Source: Takakia lepidozioides (Eukaryota; Streptophyta; Takakiopsida; Takakiales; Takakiaceae). From it: 64,000 nucleotides of DNA. Position 1 is the stretch's first letter; each line of letters starts with the position of its first letter. The stretch is taken from NCBI GenBank assembly GCA_030704615.1, contig CM060733.1, forward strand, positions 10,292,001-10,356,000. The letters run 5' to 3'. Made by a program: the position numbers and the translations under genes. Positions 46,353 through 60,100 of the stretch are shown in pieces. Below the pieces are notes generated by a model, which worked only from the letters and a program-made list of their open reading frames with translations, had not been told where the DNA came from and did not search any database.

Positions 46353-49300
46353 ATGGGTGTTCTCAGCCGACTAGATCATGATCGAAACTACTCGCCCTGG
46401 GTGTCGGTGCTCAACTTGTGCAATGTAGCCATTGGTGCTGGCGTTCTATCTTTTCCTTTTGCATTCAGGTCAATGTCCTGGCTCTCAATTGCTAACCCCC
46501 AGGCTAAGGCCGAGAGAGATTGTACTCATAAGACGTTGTTTGCCGTAGCCTTGTGGCCATTGACCCGCGCCCAGTTTGAGCGGGAACAAAAGGGACAGAA
46601 CCTACCTCTGTCAGGGGCTGACGTTGGTAGTAAGACTTACCTCCATATATAGAATTAATCCGGGTTTTCCAGATATCCTAAGGCCGAGAGAGAGAGAGAG
46701 AGAGACTATTTAAGTGGAAGCTGACACATGATAAATTCCTGAGGAAAGTCCGAAGTGCTCATTCTCATTGGCCATCTGGTAGTCCTGATCACTGCTCGAA
46801 ACTAGTCTTAAGAATTGCATCTTTCACATACGCAGACCTCTGAGGTTATGAAGTTCAGAATTATGATCCAGGTTACACAAATGGAATAGTGGGGGAAGCA
46901 ATAAATTACCTTGGTGAACATTACTCACACATCCAATTTTTCTGCCATGTACTGTAGACAAACTGGTGTGTTTGGAGGTCTTTTTCTCAGTGGCCTGATA
47001 TGGGCAGTTGAAGTTGGAGCGCTATGCCTTCTCATTCGAACTGCAGAAAGATGCAACAGTAAATCTTACCAGGTCATTGCAAGTACACCATGATCTTCTA
47101 CTGCTATGGCTAGTTTGACATCCTTTTATTCATTGCTTTGCAACAGTACTTGCATAGTTTGATCAATCTATTGCAGTAAGTGGAAGGATTCCATTGACTT
47201 AAGACCTTGATTGATACTCACATTTCCAGGACCTAGTGGTGTCAACATTGGGAGCCAAAATGGCTGTAGTCACATCTGCAACAATGCTGGTTTTTATGGT
47301 TGGCTCCATGATTTCTTATCTCATCATCACAGGTGTGCCCTGTGAGCTCCATTATCTGATCTTTCGAGAAGTACAGAAGTTGACACATGTTCTTAGACGA
47401 AGGAAAGGAGAGAGGGGTTGGTTGGCAGGAACCCATTACCCATTGTACTCCACGACATGAGTTTCTTACTCACCAGCAGTAGACACTTGCTGTTTGACTC
47501 TGCAACTTGCAATTCGCTATTTTGTTTCCCAACTCACCATTGATTCACCATCGACATGTACAAATATTAATGAGGTTTGAGAACATATGTACTGACTCTT
47601 GAACTGTTGGTTGTGCAACCTAGGGGATGTCTTTCAGCCTGTTTTTGCTGGCTGGTTTGGAGAAGACAGCGTACTGGCCGATCGCAGGTACTTCAAAAAT
47701 GACAAGCAAGATCATGGGGAAGTACAGGGTAGGAGAAGACATCTGGCACTGATGGAATAATGAGAGCATAGATCACAAGAGTGTTACATAAGCAACGATG
47801 AAATGCGAGAGGCCTTGAGCTGATCAGAGTCTTTCCTGGACTCTCTGAAGGTAGATATATTAGTCAGCGGCACAACATAACAAAAAACTGTGAGGTCCTA
47901 TCCCTCGATGAATTTTCCCAAAAGTGGGTGATTGTTTGGCAATGCCAAGGTTGTGATACTCTGTAACTGTCTCTCTCATTAAGTAGCGTGGCCCTGTATT
48001 GAGTTGTGTGCCTTCAGTGGTCATTCAGTAGATCTGTGGACGACTTATACTTCAAGCCAAAACTTTCTCATTTAATAAGAGTGTTGCAAGCAGTGAAAAG
48101 CTAGACTCATCGCAAGTGTTTGGGGCTGGCCGGTGTGTATTTGAAGATGATTGCCTGCAGAGGCTTTGGGAAGTGATAGGCGATTTACACTGTTTGTTCT
48201 AGGGTCATTGAGGAATTACGATTATCAGTATCGCAGATACAAAAGACGATCGAAGTTGCAGTTTCGCAAGCTGCATTTGATTGCACACAGTGGATGCCCA
48301 ATTCCATATCATGAATGTAACTGGCTCCATTTTATCCAGCCTAGATCTCACTTCGTAGGTTTTGACTTCTGAGGGCATATTTCCCTTGCTTTGATCACAC
48401 TCGAAAGCTAACATGTTGGCGATACAGATTGGTCATCGCGCTGTTTGCAATACTTGTCGTACTGCCCCTTTCGTTGAAGACAAGGTTGCGGGGGTTGAAG
48501 TGGACCAGCACAATTTCGGTACAATCTGTGTGACCCACCTGTGACCCTGGAGAGAAAGCTGTTAGAACACTCCATTTCCCTACATAATTCGTTCCAGCTT
48601 TGAGAGCTCATGAAGCACATACAATTCAGCTTATGCATGAATGGAGAGAGACTACTTGAATAACCGTCATAGAGTTTCTGCTGGAAGTTTTATTATTCAA
48701 AGGTCTAGACTCTCAATGTAGGAGCAACCTGACATTATTGGACGTTGCAAAGTCCAATCTGTCAGGAAGGAGGTGTATACTCTTTCGGAGATTGATCTCC
48801 ATATATGCTATGTTGACTACGAAAATGTCTGCACGAGAGGGAAACAGAGCCATAGAAGTAGACTTTCAGGAACGAAGGTCCTCCTACTTAACATGAAGTA
48901 CCAGTGGGTGGCTGATACAGGTGATCATGCTCACGTATTTGACTGTTTCTTTGGCCACGATTGGAATTGTCCGTCTGGTCAACGAAGGATTTCCACAGCA
49001 TGTAAGCAAACCCACTGCAGACTGAATCGAGGTTCTTTAGAAGTCTTTTTGACAGGCACCCATCACGAGAAATCACGAATCAGTTTGATTTGTTTTCTGG
49101 GTTGCCAACTTAGACAGAACGTCATCTACTTACGGGATTTGTTCTCCTTTAATTCAATTCTTCGAATCTGGCTATGGTGGCTCTTGAAGTGATTGATCAT
49201 CGCAGTTTCAGTCGTATATCGATGTCCAGTAGTATGTAGATAATCAGCAACCATCAAGCTGTTATGTGTGCGTGTAGGCGAATTACTTTTCTGGGGGATT

Positions 49301-51135
49301 GCATGCCTTCATTGCCATGGATGTTGTCGTGTTTGCGTTCCACTGCCACATCCAGGTAAAATCCTAATTTCACGTCCTATAGAACTTGCAGCGGATGATC
49401 CATTTAGGACTCCTGAAAGTGTCAATGGAAACTTCGAACGTGCAGTGTGCAGATTGAATGTATGGGCCTCAGTTTAATCCCTCAAGGACCTCTCAGCAGG
49501 AGAGGTGTGTGTTGTGGGTTCTCCTTTATCAACCTCTTGCATGAGATTTCTGAGAAAGAACACGCTGGTCCATGGCTTTAGCAAAAGCATCGACGAATGC
49601 ATATAGGAGCACATCCCAGGCCTGAACTATCAGTTTCTCAGCTTGTTCGTCTTGTTTTTTCTTGACAGGGGCAATTGATGTTCAGGTGATCCACATCTTT
49701 GCCGAGCTCGCGGATCAGCCCTCGCCTTTTATTGGGGTGGATCATCAGGCTCTTGAAAAAGAACCCATTCTACCGGTCCGTGAGGATCTTCTCAATGGAA
49801 AATCACCTTCCAAAAGGAGATCCTGCAAAGTAAAGCGTATGGATGGAGTCATCTTTATTTCCATGACCATATGCTTCGTTGGCTACTGTCTGGTTTGTAA
49901 AGTTCCTTCCTTTCCTATCTCTTTCTTTTCTTTCTCCCCCATGGATGCTTAGAATTACCTCAGGGATGAGCCTTCGACAGCTTGCAGATGCGAGTTTGCA
50001 AAATTATCTGTGATGTACACGAACATTTGGCGTTATTCGTGGTATGCCGTTGGGCGAAGCTCATGAATGCCTTAGTCGTTCAAGACTTCAGATCAGCTTT
50101 TTGAAATGATAAGCTCTTTCGGGACTGTTGAGATTGCATGTCATTCACCCAGGTCTCGGATGTCGCCTTCACTTATCATTCATAAACGGTAGAAGAGTGA
50201 ACAAGTTCTTGGGAACGAAGCAGGTGGGTGAATTTGGATACCTCCTGTTTCCCGATGTGGAGAGTGATATTCTAAAGAGCTTTGGCAACAGCAATCGATT
50301 CATGAACTTTGCGCGCATGGGCATGGCTGTGGTACCACACTGCTCTCACCCTTCATAAACAGCATAGAATTAAGCTCATCGTGCTGGCCTGCTTGTTACT
50401 CACCATATTCAGTAAGACTTGCAGTACAATTGTTTGCAGATCCATGTAACAGCACTGTTTGCAAGGATACTTGGGGCTAGCAATTTATCATTGCCTTGAA
50501 AGCACTGGGATTTTGTCATTCAGGTGGCTATGGTCTGCTATCCGGTGAATTGCTTCCCTGCGCGCTCCATATTGGATGATGCTATCAAACATGCAGTTTA
50601 TGAGGGGACAGTTCAGTCCTTTTCATGGACGCGTCATGTGCTCTCCACGCTTTTCCTTTTCGGACTATCTCTGGGAACAGCTTTGCTCATAACGGACCTT
50701 GGAGCTGTAAGACTTTCTTCCTTCCAGCTGTTGCGTGTCAACTAAGCTTAGGGGTTTCTGGACAGGAAGGTACTCAAATTTACAGAGGAAATTTGCAGCC
50801 AAGTTTGTAAGCAAGGTGGAGTGCAATGCCGAAGTCCTTGAGAGTGTGAAGGATGAGAGCAGAAGGGTATTCAACTTTGCAACATTTTGCAGGTGTTCTC
50901 CATTATGGGCTCAACAGGTGGGGTGCTGGCGATTTTCGTCATACCAGGGCTTTTACTGATGTACATGGATGCTAGCCAAGAAAATCAGATTTCTCTTCTT
51001 GGCAATCAGTCCCAGCCATCTCAAGACAAAATTGTCAATGCAAGGTGGGCAAGACAGTTGGGAGGATGCCTCCTCATAGGAATAGGTGCACTCATATTTT
51101 TTACCACTGCATATGTCACTGTGGAAGGCTTGTAG
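46353..51135 (+). CDS. Amino acid transporter, AAAP family (SLC38-like)
   Basis: Eleven exons with consistent phases: 46353-46468, 46958-47072, 47230-47332, 47624-47687, 48428-48518, 48921-49001, 49278-49355, 49686-49892, 50224-50331, 50524-50706, 50893-51135; 1389 bases, 462 residues. ATG at 46353. Hydrophobic segments follow in family order: NLCNVAIGAGVLSFPFAFR (the signature first helix), GLFLSGLIWAVEVGALCLLI, a KMAVVTSATMLVFMVGSM helix before ITGDVFQP, LVIALFAILVVLPLSLKTRLRG, YFSGGLHAFIA..FAFHCHIQ, a long hydrophilic loop in exon 8, VIFISMTICFVGYCL, a C-terminal VFSIMGSTGGVLAIFVIPG and a last helix ending at TAG. Family knowledge: such proteins move neutral amino acids with H+ or Na+ across vacuolar or plasma membranes. 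Substrate and location cannot be read from sequence. Intron 1 contains a LINE-tail fragment. Intact. Confidence 0.92.
46505..46705 (-). repeat. LINE-tail fragment in intron 1 of the transporter
   Basis: The reverse complement matches the unit repeated at 34.5-35.9 kb (GTAGGTTCTGTCCCTTTTGT, CTCAAACTGGGCGCGGGTCA, ACAACGTCTTATGAGTAC). CTAAGGCCGAGAGAGA occurs at both ends of the fragment. This could be a target duplication or the usual unit-junction phrase of the array. Confidence 0.7.
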
Positions 51136-52804
51136 ATAAAAGGTGGCTATCATGTAAGGGGGGGGCCTGGAGGTTGGGTAACTCACTTGCCAAAAGATCA
51201 GTGCACTGACCAGCTCAACATAAACTCATCACAAGTATCTTTCAGAATGTTTTCAGGGATGACGAAACATAAACAGGCCTTCCCAAATAAAATGAGGTTT
51301 CCTCATTGAAAATGTGGCATCTTGCAAAGTTTCCAACCTTGAGTAGAATTATTTATTCATTCAGAAATGCAACATCTCTGACAACATTAAAAATCTTGCA
51401 GTAAACATGTGCGGGGGACACTCAAGTTACCACTTCAAACTTTCAACTTTATGATCCATTTCCTCAATTGGAGACAAGAAATTGACTACTGCATGAAGGA
51501 ACCAACCTATTGCATGTATTATAATTGAAAGACCAGATTTGTGAACAGAATAACTCATCAAAGTCAGTTCTTGAGGGAGGAAGGGAGGGAGAGCAGAAGA
51601 GAATGAGAGTATAGGCTTGGTGAGCTGGAGCCAGTTCTGCATGGACTTCAAAGAATTGGCAACAAGCTGAAGGTTGCATGTCCTTGGATCATTACTGTGG
51701 GCAAGTTCGGTACACAAGGTTTTCATTCAGTCAGACAAAAAGAATGTGGGACACACTTGCATGCGCACACAATCTGCCATGGAAATCCACGATTGACAGA
51801 AATGATGCACCAGTACAACAAGAGGCACTTTCTTGGCATTCTGTTACTCAGAATATATGTTGATTAGATTCATGCCAGAACTCACTTCGCCAGATCAGCC
51901 AAGAAAGTTCAACTTTTTCATCACTGTTGCAAGTGCGGGTGGTGCAACTGAGGGTCGCCTTAACTGCCGCCTCTGCTTTCTGGTCTGCATTGCAAGGGCC
52001 ACTGTTGTCAGCAAGGCCACCGCACAATACCATGACTAAGGGAGGGATGTAGAATAATTCAGAGAGGGCGCAATCCAGAACTACAAGTAACACTTAAGCC
52101 TATTTATGCCCTTAAAGCAGACAAAGTTGGCAAGAATGCTCTGCAGCTCAACCTAGAAAATTAGTAGGCTCAAGATAATTATGTGCTTTCCATTCTTGCT
52201 TATCAGACAGGTCTGTCAACTTCTGTTTGTCTAAAAAAAGCCCAGCTTAAACTACTCAACACATGAGATTTGGAAAGACAATCTCTGTCAAGGGCTACAT
52301 GTTTACACTTCACACATAGACCTATCAAAAGAGGTCGATTAGAATCATTTCCCACCAGCTATGCATCTTAAAATTGTGGCCCAACAATCCTTCAGTAACT
52401 TAAGGCACCACCCCAATTACACCCGTACTTGCCCTGAACTGTGTACACTATCCATGTTGCAGTCCCGAGTTTCCAGATTCGCAGCAACAAAATCTGCTTC
52501 TGGTGTCTGGGTTACAGTGTTTCCATACCTTGGAGTGGGCATTGTGCCGTTTTCCAGATCTCCACCGCTTGAAAAGCCCACTTGCGAGTGCTCTGAATCG
52601 TTTCTTGTAAGACCTACACCCAATCCAACAAAAACATCAACGCAATGGGACCATCCAAGCTCCCCGAAACAGAGTTCTGACAACAAACCCAACCCGTGGA
52701 CAGATGCAAGATCATTTCCCAAGAAAAAATATCCTTCTTCAGCGACTTCGAACCATTGCTCACAGGATAACAACGATGATGCCTTTGCATGACAACCCAG
52801 ACTG
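51136..52804. other. Intergenic stretch between the transporter and the mitochondrial-type gene
   Basis: 3' flanks of two convergent genes. Open frames at 52361-52792 (plus) and 52417-52773 (minus) are long for chance, but neither shows a domain or clear splice signals. I see no RNA gene. Confidence 0.4.
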
Positions 52805-53661
52805 CTAGATTACTGACGAGTAGGCCTTAATCTTGATCTTCTTCACTGCGGTTGCGAATGTGCTTCTCTGCTGCAACTGTAGACAGGACAGAGAAATTGT
52901 CAAAACTTCGAAATTCTGCACTACTCGTACTGACCACCTCACAGAAATTACTGAGGCACACTCTAAAAGCTTGTAATCAATAATCAATAGCTCACTTCCA
53001 TACAAAGAAAGAATTCAAATGGGATCTCACATAGAAACAGTGCTGCTACTCAGTAGGGTTTCATATACGAGAATGCGTGGAGCCAGTTCCATCAAGCGCT
53101 TATGCTCGTTATCACATTTACATTGGGCCTCATTTGCGATGCCAAGGTGGGAATGCCTCCTCAATATTACGATCTTACCCTCGACCTCACCCGTGTCTAG
53201 ACCATCGGAGGACGTGCTACAGGGCTCCTGGGGAGTTCACCCCATGGAATGGGTGAGTCCGTCACAAATCAGTATTTGCATGCCCAACAGTGTGTTTCGA
53301 ACCACCAAAAACCAGCAAATTACCGGGCCAATATGCCTGCAGTTGTGCGTGCGAGAGTTAGAATACCCACCGGTGATAGACAAATGGGCATCCCAACAGA
53401 TGAGTTGGGACAGCATCCCTGTTGAAAACTACGCTGCGCATACGACTGCGTGTGAGAGAACAGAGAGCGCAAGCACGACGGATTCAGACTCGGTGCAGAA
53501 TACAGACTCGCGGATGGAAGAGAGACCGTGGACGAGCACGATGTGGTCGTACGTCTGAAGAGAAAAGCGGGAGGATCACGAGCATGAGAAGCATTGGTGG
53601 CGTCGGAGCGAAGAGTCCTCGCAGCAGAACGGACCAAGCGAGCGAGCTGCTTGGACGCCAT
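52805..53661 (-). CDS. Small protein with probable mitochondrial presequence, unknown function
   Basis: Exon 1 53661-53371 starts at an ATG and encodes MASKQLARLVRSAARTLRSD followed by a Ser/Arg/Thr-rich, acid-poor stretch, as expected of a mitochondrial targeting peptide. It ends at a CACCG/GTGGGT donor. In-phase splicing to an exon at 52876 (CTGTCTACAG acceptor) adds a basic tail with KKIKIKAYSSVI and a stop at 52805, giving about 120 residues. An extra exon may exist near 53060-53170. I do not recognise the family. The gene is head-to-head with TASH3, 468 bases apart. Confidence 0.5.
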
Positions 53662-54129
53662 AGCCCAACTCTTCTACAGTCTGGCCTCTTCTCGTATGCA
53701 GTCAAAGGGGGGTTTTACAGAGGGCTTTGTGGATGATGAGGTTTTCATCCACAGGAATTCCATAGAATTGCAATCGCAGTGTTCCTTCTCTCCACCAGAA
53801 GCTAAAACAGATCTTAAGCAGATCTTAAACAGATCTTAGAGGAGTAACTGGGCTACTACTTGATGCATGGAATGGAGTTATTCCGAGGCACTCTCGATCT
53901 AGAACTGGGTTGTCACCGGTTTGGATTGAGTGTATGTAACGAGGGCGCACTGTAGCAAAATGCCCATAAGAGTAGAAGAGTACCTAGGCTAGGACTGGAA
54001 CCACGGCAGGAAATTATTGCGATGCACACTTCTTGCTCTGGATCTAGAACTGGGTTTTCGTCATTGTGCATGGGGTGCAACTGAAGAGAAAGGAGACAGA
54101 ACAAGAAGAAGTGAAGGGGGTGGAGAGGC
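53662..54129. promoter_or_regulatory. Shared divergent promoter region of the small mitochondrial-type gene and TASH3
   Basis: 468 bases separate the two opposite ATGs. It contains a tandem AGATCTTAAGCAGATCTTAAACAGATCTTA (about 53809-53838). It must hold both start regions. No TATA box is convincing. Confidence 0.5.
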
Positions 54130-57100
54130 ATGGCATCCTCGCAAGAGCCCGGGGGATCGCTGATGGATCTGATGACGTCGGATCCTGTGCCACCAGGCAG
54201 CCCATCATTTCCACCATTGGGCAAGGGCTTTACACCAGAACGCAACAAGCCATCTGCACCTAGGAAGTCCACCTCACAAATTCCACCTGAACTACCGTTT
54301 CCATTGAAATCTGCCTCTCCAGCAAAATCCGGCCTTGGACCTCTGAAGCAGAAGAGAAAGGTGTTGAATGACTGTTCCACGGATTTCTGTCTCTGCCGTA
54401 TGGTCTTTCTGTTCCAGCTGAAATGCAGTTTCATCCGTGTCAGTATTCTCACTGTTGGGTCGTGCAGGAGTTAAGATTACGTTTGGGGATCAAGTTTATA
54501 ATCTGTATCTATAACTTGAAACTTACTGGGAAGCAACACTGACTTCAGATCCATTCAAGATTACAGTGCTTGCTTTTGCATTTTCTGGAAGACCAGACTA
54601 CAATTCTGGTAGCAGAAATGTGGATCCAAATTTCTTCTGATGAAGGTTCAATTTCTTCTTGCGAATCCGAGAAAGGGCTCACATCCTTTTCCAAGTAGAT
54701 ATGAAAATAGAAAAGTTCAAGAGGTTACCATGATGTCAATTTTGCTGACAGACAATGTGTTGTGATTTTGTGATTGTGCAGGCAGTATCCTATTCGCAGC
54801 TTGCAAGGGGCCTTCAGGAACTGGCAGCAGCTACTGACCAGGTCTGTATTCACAGAATGTCAGGCATCTTTGTGCTCATTGCTCATTATTTCAATGTTCA
54901 ATACAGGGAGAATAGGCTGCGGCTACATAAGGAGCTTGTCTTTCTTTGTCATTTGCAGAAAACCAGTCAGAAGCAGCTGGTGCACCAAGTTTTTCCCAAG
55001 CTCGCTGTTTACAGCTCTGTCGACCCCTCATTGGCTCCCTCCCTTCTCACGGTATGAGTCTGCAATTGGGTTGCCTTGTGCCCTTTTTGTGACTGGTTTT
55101 GCATGTGTGCACTTTAATTGCTCCTATATGGCTTTGACTTAATTGGAATTCTTACACTGTTTGCTCTCAACTTCCTTGCCAGATGAGCAGTCACTTACAG
55201 TGCTCAATTGATATGACACCACACTTCGGACTATAATTTCACTTGATTATTTCTTGTAGGTCAAACCATGTTTTGATGTAGTAATTGGGCTATGATAGGG
55301 CCAATTTCGAAGGGTTAACTTGGAGGGAAACACTAGCAATCTTGTTACACATCCGTGAGTTTACTTATTTGCATGCATCAGAGCAACAGTTCTTTGAGTC
55401 AGCAGGCTGGAGTTGCATCCCATTGTTTCTTTCTTTCTTGTGTGTGGTTTTATCTCTCAAGGTGCTTTTGAAGGTCATCCCTTCGTATTTATATGCATCA
55501 GCACTAGTGTTCTTTGGCTCAGTTTGCGACCTCCCAGTGTGTTAAAGAGTGAGATGCCCTAGTACTGGTGTCGTTTTTGTGGCTGATCAATGTCTATACA
55601 TGGTGTCTGAATTTTGTTGCAGTCACTTATAGTAAAAAAAAAGGTGCTCCAGGGTTTGCCCTAGTCTTGAATTCAGCCCAAGAAGTGGTCTTATTTGCCT
55701 TTGAACTTTGACAGTTACTGATTTACCTGCCTAGGCTTTGTTGTGAAAAATCGTGGAGTGACTTTTGTTATTGGATGGGCTGAAAGGATAGCGTTTGTTG
55801 ATGTGGTGTGCAGTTGCACCAGCAATCAGAGGACAGGCATGTGCTGCGATATGTCTACTATTTTCTGGCAAGGTTACTGGCAGAAAGCGGAGCTCAGGGT
55901 GTTACACCTGGTGGCGGGATCCCCACACCGAATTGGGATGCACTGGCGGATCTGAATCTTGCTGGGGGAACAGTAGTCACAAGGGCAGAGGTGGTGCCTC
56001 AAATTATCACTCAGCTCACCACTGAAGCTGGAAATGCCGATACTGCAGGTATGGGTATTCCTCTTTGGCAATGTTGGTAATGTTTGACACCGCCTCTTCA
56101 TTCAATGATAGTAAATTCTATGTAAATCTCTCTCTCCCCCTTCTTTCTCTCTCCACAGCTATGGCAAACAACGACTTATGAGTACATTCTCTCTCTCCAC
56201 TATTCCCCTAGCATAGACAAGAGTATTGGAACTTTCCTCTTCTTCAGTTCCCAATGATTAGGTACTGTTTCCACCGGCTTGTTTTTTGACTTCAAAACTC
56301 TCTGGACCACTTGTATATTCTTAGCCTTATTAATTGCGGACTGTTGCAATATGAGGCCCTTGTCTTTTCATCACCAAAGTTTTGCATCCTTGTTCTGCAG
56401 CCATATCAGAGAGCTGTATCGCATCTCTCAATGCATTCTAAGAAACAAAAGCTCAAGCAGTCAACTATGGACCCGCTAGAGAATTTGAAGTTTTCTCACG
56501 AGCTGGGTAGATTATTCAAATATTCTTATATAAGAGTTCCGACCCCGACCAGGCTAAGAAACTACTGAAATTTAGTCATAGCCACTGTGACGGGCGGGGC
56601 GAAAGGAGGGATGCAGCAGTGGGGATGCCCTACCCGATTATCCACAAAAGTTCATTCACTGAGTCAGTAGAGTTATTGACAAGAAAAGATGTGTGAAGGG
56701 TTGCGCCACTTTACAAATGGGTCTTCCTGTGCAGTACATCCGCGGCGAATTGCGGCACTGAAGGCGCTTAGTTTTGCACCAACAAGCAGCAACGATGTTC
56801 TGAGTACCTTATATGAGATTGTCTTTGGCATCCTTGATAAGGTCTTGATACTGGCTCCAATCTGTGTTTGTTGGTATGCAATGTTTGGGGGGAGGCCTTA
56901 TCAGATTATAGCCCTTGACCAGTCTTCCTGATTTTGAAGATTTGATTTTATCCATAGCACATTCACTTTTCTGGGAGTTTCCTTGTATTGAGCTTGTATC
57001 CTGCAGGTGGCAGATGCTGGCAAGTTGAGGAGAAAGAAAGGCATGTTTGGGAGGCAGAGTGTGGACAAGGAGGTAGGCTTCTTTTCAGTCTGTATCTGCA

Positions 57101-60100
57101 TCCCCTTGTATGTGCTTTGTTCAAATTGTCATTAGTTGAACTTTGACTCATCTCATCGAAGAGGTGGCATCCAAAGTTGTCTGTGTCTTGACTTCTTGGG
57201 TAGGGGCAGGGAGACATGGTTGGCTAAGCAACTGAGCAGGTACTGATGTCACTAATTTCAGTGACAAGCAGCTGAGCATAGGCTCATTCTTAAGCATGTA
57301 CTATCATCGGATTTGTAAGGGAGTTTGGAGATGAGGGAAGATGGTTGCAAATTGTGATGTTCTAATTTCTACTTCTAACATGTGGTGCCACTATTTAAGC
57401 TTCATCCTGGCTTGTTGTCTTGGCAGTCTGCATTGCGCAGTAACCTTCAGTATGCTGCCCTCAGCATGTTACGGAGATTGCCATTAGATTCTGGAAATCC
57501 AGCATTTCTGCACAGAGCTGTGCAAGGGTGTGTGAGCTTTTCTTTCCATTTATTAGAGATTATTGAGACCAAAAGTAACAGACAAAAGAAGGAAAATGAG
57601 AACTAATGATCATCAATGAGTTGGGCAAAATTCAGCTTTGTGAGGTTTATGTGATCTGTCTCTTATGATTCTTTAGTTGTAGTAAATAGGATGTTTTGTT
57701 GGTGTCAGAAAAGGAAGATTGAGCTATTGTCATGCAGAGTATCCTGTGAATGTCCAGTGCTGTACTAAGAACGTGAGGATTGTTTCATTTTTGTGTAAGT
57801 TTTTCTTGAACTTTGAGAGGGTATATAAGCCTGTCATACCATCTTGTGAATGTGCTTTGAAGCTTAGTCCTTCATATGACACGCATAGCATGCGGCAGTA
57901 TTGCATGTGCAGATCCTGTTGGAGTGAGACATGCCTTGGCAATTGTCTCAGAGTTGGCTGTCCGAGATACAACTGCCGTAGCTATGGCTGTGGGTAAGCA
58001 ATCTCCTTTTTACCTCAGGATGCTTTTTGAAGGTTTCTCATATGCTAGTCATAGTGGTCAACAGGCCTGTCCTTTCTGGTTATCTGTACCCTTTGGAAAT
58101 AGACCATGATAGCTGGGGGATTTTTGAGAAGGCAGTGATCTTTTCATGCAATGTATTAAAACCTCAAAAGTCTGTAATCTTTGCATCTGAAACACAACCC
58201 AAGGGCCTGGCTTGTGCTTGGTTGTGTATGATCCACAATTCAGCCATATGATTGCTGTATCTGGGTCCTCTGAATGTGTTGTAGTCACTTGATTTCCTGA
58301 GGGCTTCATAAAGCCTTACACTTTCCAGATGGCCTAGCAGTGTTAGTTGGTTTTATGCTGCACTGTCATCATCAACTCATGTCTTCACTCGTCTCCTGTT
58401 GTGCTTTTGTGCAGCCAAACTTGCACTTGCTGGAGGTGAGTAAAGCCCTCACACTCCCTGACCAGGGTGTTCCTGCCCTACTTTCCTTGATTATGCATGC
58501 TGCTTAACTCAGGGTACAACTACTGCATTTCTGCAATGAAGGTGATTGATGCTATATACAGCCTGCCGACCAACATTACAGTTTTTGTGATGTGCTCAAC
58601 TGTGACATAGAATAGGTTCAAGACCCTTCATGTTCCAAAGTAGAACAAAACACCGATCATAAGTGGTTGGAGCTCTCCTCCTTGTGACAATCTGGCAGGT
58701 ACATTACAGGAGGTCCTGCAGATTCATGATGTTCTTGCGCGTGTCTACCTTGCCCGCCTCTGCTACCTTCTTTCCAGGGCACGGGTTCTTGATGGTAATT
58801 GTTTTCTTTGCTTGTTCATCGTTATCTGAGGTGTAGTACCTTTATTATGTCCATTCACAAGTGATATTGTTTGAATTGGACCCTTCAAACTAACTGCAGT
58901 GCAAGTGGGTTGACAGCTTTGAGGCCCGAGAAAGCTGAAGATGCAGCTCTTGTGCAATGTGCTTGCAGAGAGGCCAGAGGTCAAGACTCAGTTTACAACT
59001 ATATTGTACCAACTGCTTTTGGATCCAAGTGAGAGAGTTTGTTTTGAGGCCATCACATGCATCCTCGGCAAGTTCGACAGTAGTGAAAGGTCTGAAAACA
59101 GTACCAAATTGCAGTGGCTGCTTCTTCCTCAATCCATCTCAAAGTCCTCCACATCTTCAAGGAGCTGATTTATAAACACATCAAAGAGGTTGGATGAGAG
59201 AGTGGATCCTGAGCTACTCCTGGATCTGTGTCGATGAAGTTAGATATCCTGCCGTGGATGAAGATCCCGTTTCTAGAATAGTTATGTAAAGCAGATTCCC
59301 TACTTCATTTTTACCTCTGATTTGGGGGGGTGAAAGCCTTAACGCAAGTGCACCATGCAGCGATTGAGGCGGGAGATGGCCTCGGTTTATAGTGGGACGC
59401 ATGCAAACTCCACACATAGAATTTGTGATGGCGTTCTCCCTCTACCTCTTGGAGGAAAGCCGATTGCAGTGGTTCTAGATTTTTTTCCCACCAGGAAATG
59501 GGGACCCCACGGGCCCAGTACTCACAGCCATAAGTGGCAGCTGTGAAATGAAATAGAGGAACTATAATATGTTGTTTTATGCATGTCGAACGGATCATAA
59601 GTTTCCAATCATGCTCAAGGATGCTAGGTTTCTCTTCATGGTGATATGTATGCTGGGTGTTGCTATTTCTGCAGTCTGGAAGATCGTGCAGGTGGCTGGT
59701 CTCTGCTGACAACGGCCATTTTGAAGTTTCCAGAGCCTCCTCCTTTGCCAACAAAGGAAGGCAATGGAGTTTTAGCCAAGGATGGAAGTGGTGTGCAAGT
59801 TAAGGATGGAATGCCACCCAGAGGTCCAAAGGATCGCCAAGCTCCAAGGCCGCGCCGTCCTCAACCCCTCATCAAATTAGTCATGCGAAGGTGACGTTGC
59901 TTGTTTAAATTGTTGATCACCATGAAGTGTTGATGCAGGTTGGCACGATCAATTAACCCCTAATTGAAACTGCAGTGTCGGTTAATCATTGCGCAAGACC
60001 TTTTGTTTAAGTTGGAAACTTGTCTTGGTTGGGCTTCTTAACATGTCTACACAAACCAGAAAGTGGACCTCTGCCACAAAATCCCCACTTGCCATGGTCA

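Noticed and set aside
52361-52792. Overlapping 143- and 118-codon frames on both strands
   Set aside because: No recognisable domain or splice partner; probably 3' untranslated or intergenic.
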